From positions 154,668-165,162 of the forward strand of contig MU646529.1 in NCBI GenBank assembly GCA_026770585.1: a stretch of 10,495 nucleotides of DNA, read 5' to 3'. Below are positions 10,336 to 10,495 of the stretch, one piece after another (positions within the stretch are counted from its first letter, which is position 1; each line of letters opens with the position of its first letter). The stretch comes from Baffinella frigidus (taxonomy: Eukaryota; Cryptophyceae; Cryptomonadales; Baffinellaceae). The notes beneath the pieces were generated by a model. It searched no databases. It worked only from the letters and a program-made list of their open reading frames with translations, and was not told where the DNA came from. A program made the position numbers and the translations under genes.

Positions 10336-10495
10336 AGGTTTTGGGGTTCAGGGTTCGGGGTTTGGGGTTGAGGGTGTGGGGTGTGGGGTGTGGCGTTAGG
10401 GGTCTGTGGTTTGTGGGGTGTGGGGTTTGGGGTTCGTGGTGTGGGGTTTGGGGTGTGGGGTTTGGGGTTTGTGGTGTGGGGTTTGGGGTTTGGGG
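10336..10495 (+). repeat. G-rich degenerate telomere-like array at window edge
   Basis: GGGGTTTGGGG, GGGGTGTGGGG and GGGTTCGGGG motifs continue to the end of the window. They resemble decayed TTTGGGG/TTTAGGG repeats. The array may extend beyond the window; nothing indicates a true chromosome end here. Confidence 0.8.

Noticed and set aside
10336-10495. True chromosome end
   Set aside because: The motif is too degenerate for an active telomere, similar arrays occur at four other internal places, and the orientation could be coincidental at a window edge.
1-10495. tRNA, rRNA or other structured RNA genes
   Set aside because: I found no tRNA-like A and B boxes with a cloverleaf, nor any recognisable rRNA or snRNA core by reading; a covariance-model search was not possible.

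Overview
The window is eukaryotic nuclear DNA, moderately GC-rich and very rich in short tandem repeats. It has no long uninterrupted ORF, no recognisable bacterial gene structure, and many short coding blocks bounded by consensus-like splice sites. Degenerate TTTAGGG/TTTGGGG-like arrays occur at five places. TTTAGGG-type telomere repeats are known from plants, green algae, many stramenopiles and some alveolates, so a unicellular alga or other protist is my guess. The sequence does not identify the lineage.

I read almost the whole window as one split gene on the minus strand. Transcription runs from about 10,280 down to the left edge, where the gene continues out of the window. Ten exons between 8158 and 116 join in compatible phases into about 340 codons that follow, in order, the N-terminal half of a P5-type P-type ATPase: the pre-M1 G-x-N-x-I block, the M1/M2 pair, the actuator (A) domain with its DES-MLTGET loop, the F-SGT / AVVT-x-x-G segment, and the M3/M4 hairpin. 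Details such as the RQQRLELH stretch after M2, AVVTHVG, and SPLEF before M3 favour P5B (ATP13A2/Ypk9-like; the mammalian member exports polyamines from lysosomes) over P5A. The M4 PPxLP motif, the DKTGT phosphorylation site and the N/P domains lie beyond the left edge. Three further candidate exons at 9440-10282 have compatible phases, but I do not recognise their sequence.

The striking feature is that nearly every exon is accompanied by one to five degenerate partial copies of itself in the adjoining intron. Copies on the 5' (transcript-upstream) side keep the acceptor and the start of the exon. Copies on the 3' side keep the end of the exon and the donor. This is what repeated tandem duplication across single splice junctions would leave behind. 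The introns are therefore built from fossil exon edges, minisatellites, a large GA tract, G-rich telomere-like arrays and two related palindromic (MITE-like) elements. The array around the M1/M2 exon contains at least one intact in-frame variant that could be a mutually exclusive exon. Most other copies would shift the frame or terminate translation if spliced in.

Regions from high to low coordinate: 10,495-10,336 G-rich array; 10,282-9,124 unrecognised candidate exons and copies; 9,119-8,735 telomere-like arrays; 8,500-6,429 pre-M1 exons plus a palindromic element; 6,061-5,371 M1/M2 exon array; 5,285-4,896 A-domain start; 4,447-3,319 TGET-exon array; 3,206-2,751 post-TGET exon; 2,566-2,210 SGT exon; 2,005-1,136 M3-proximal exon with GA tract; 1,018-911 palindromic element; 716-116 M3/M4 exon array.
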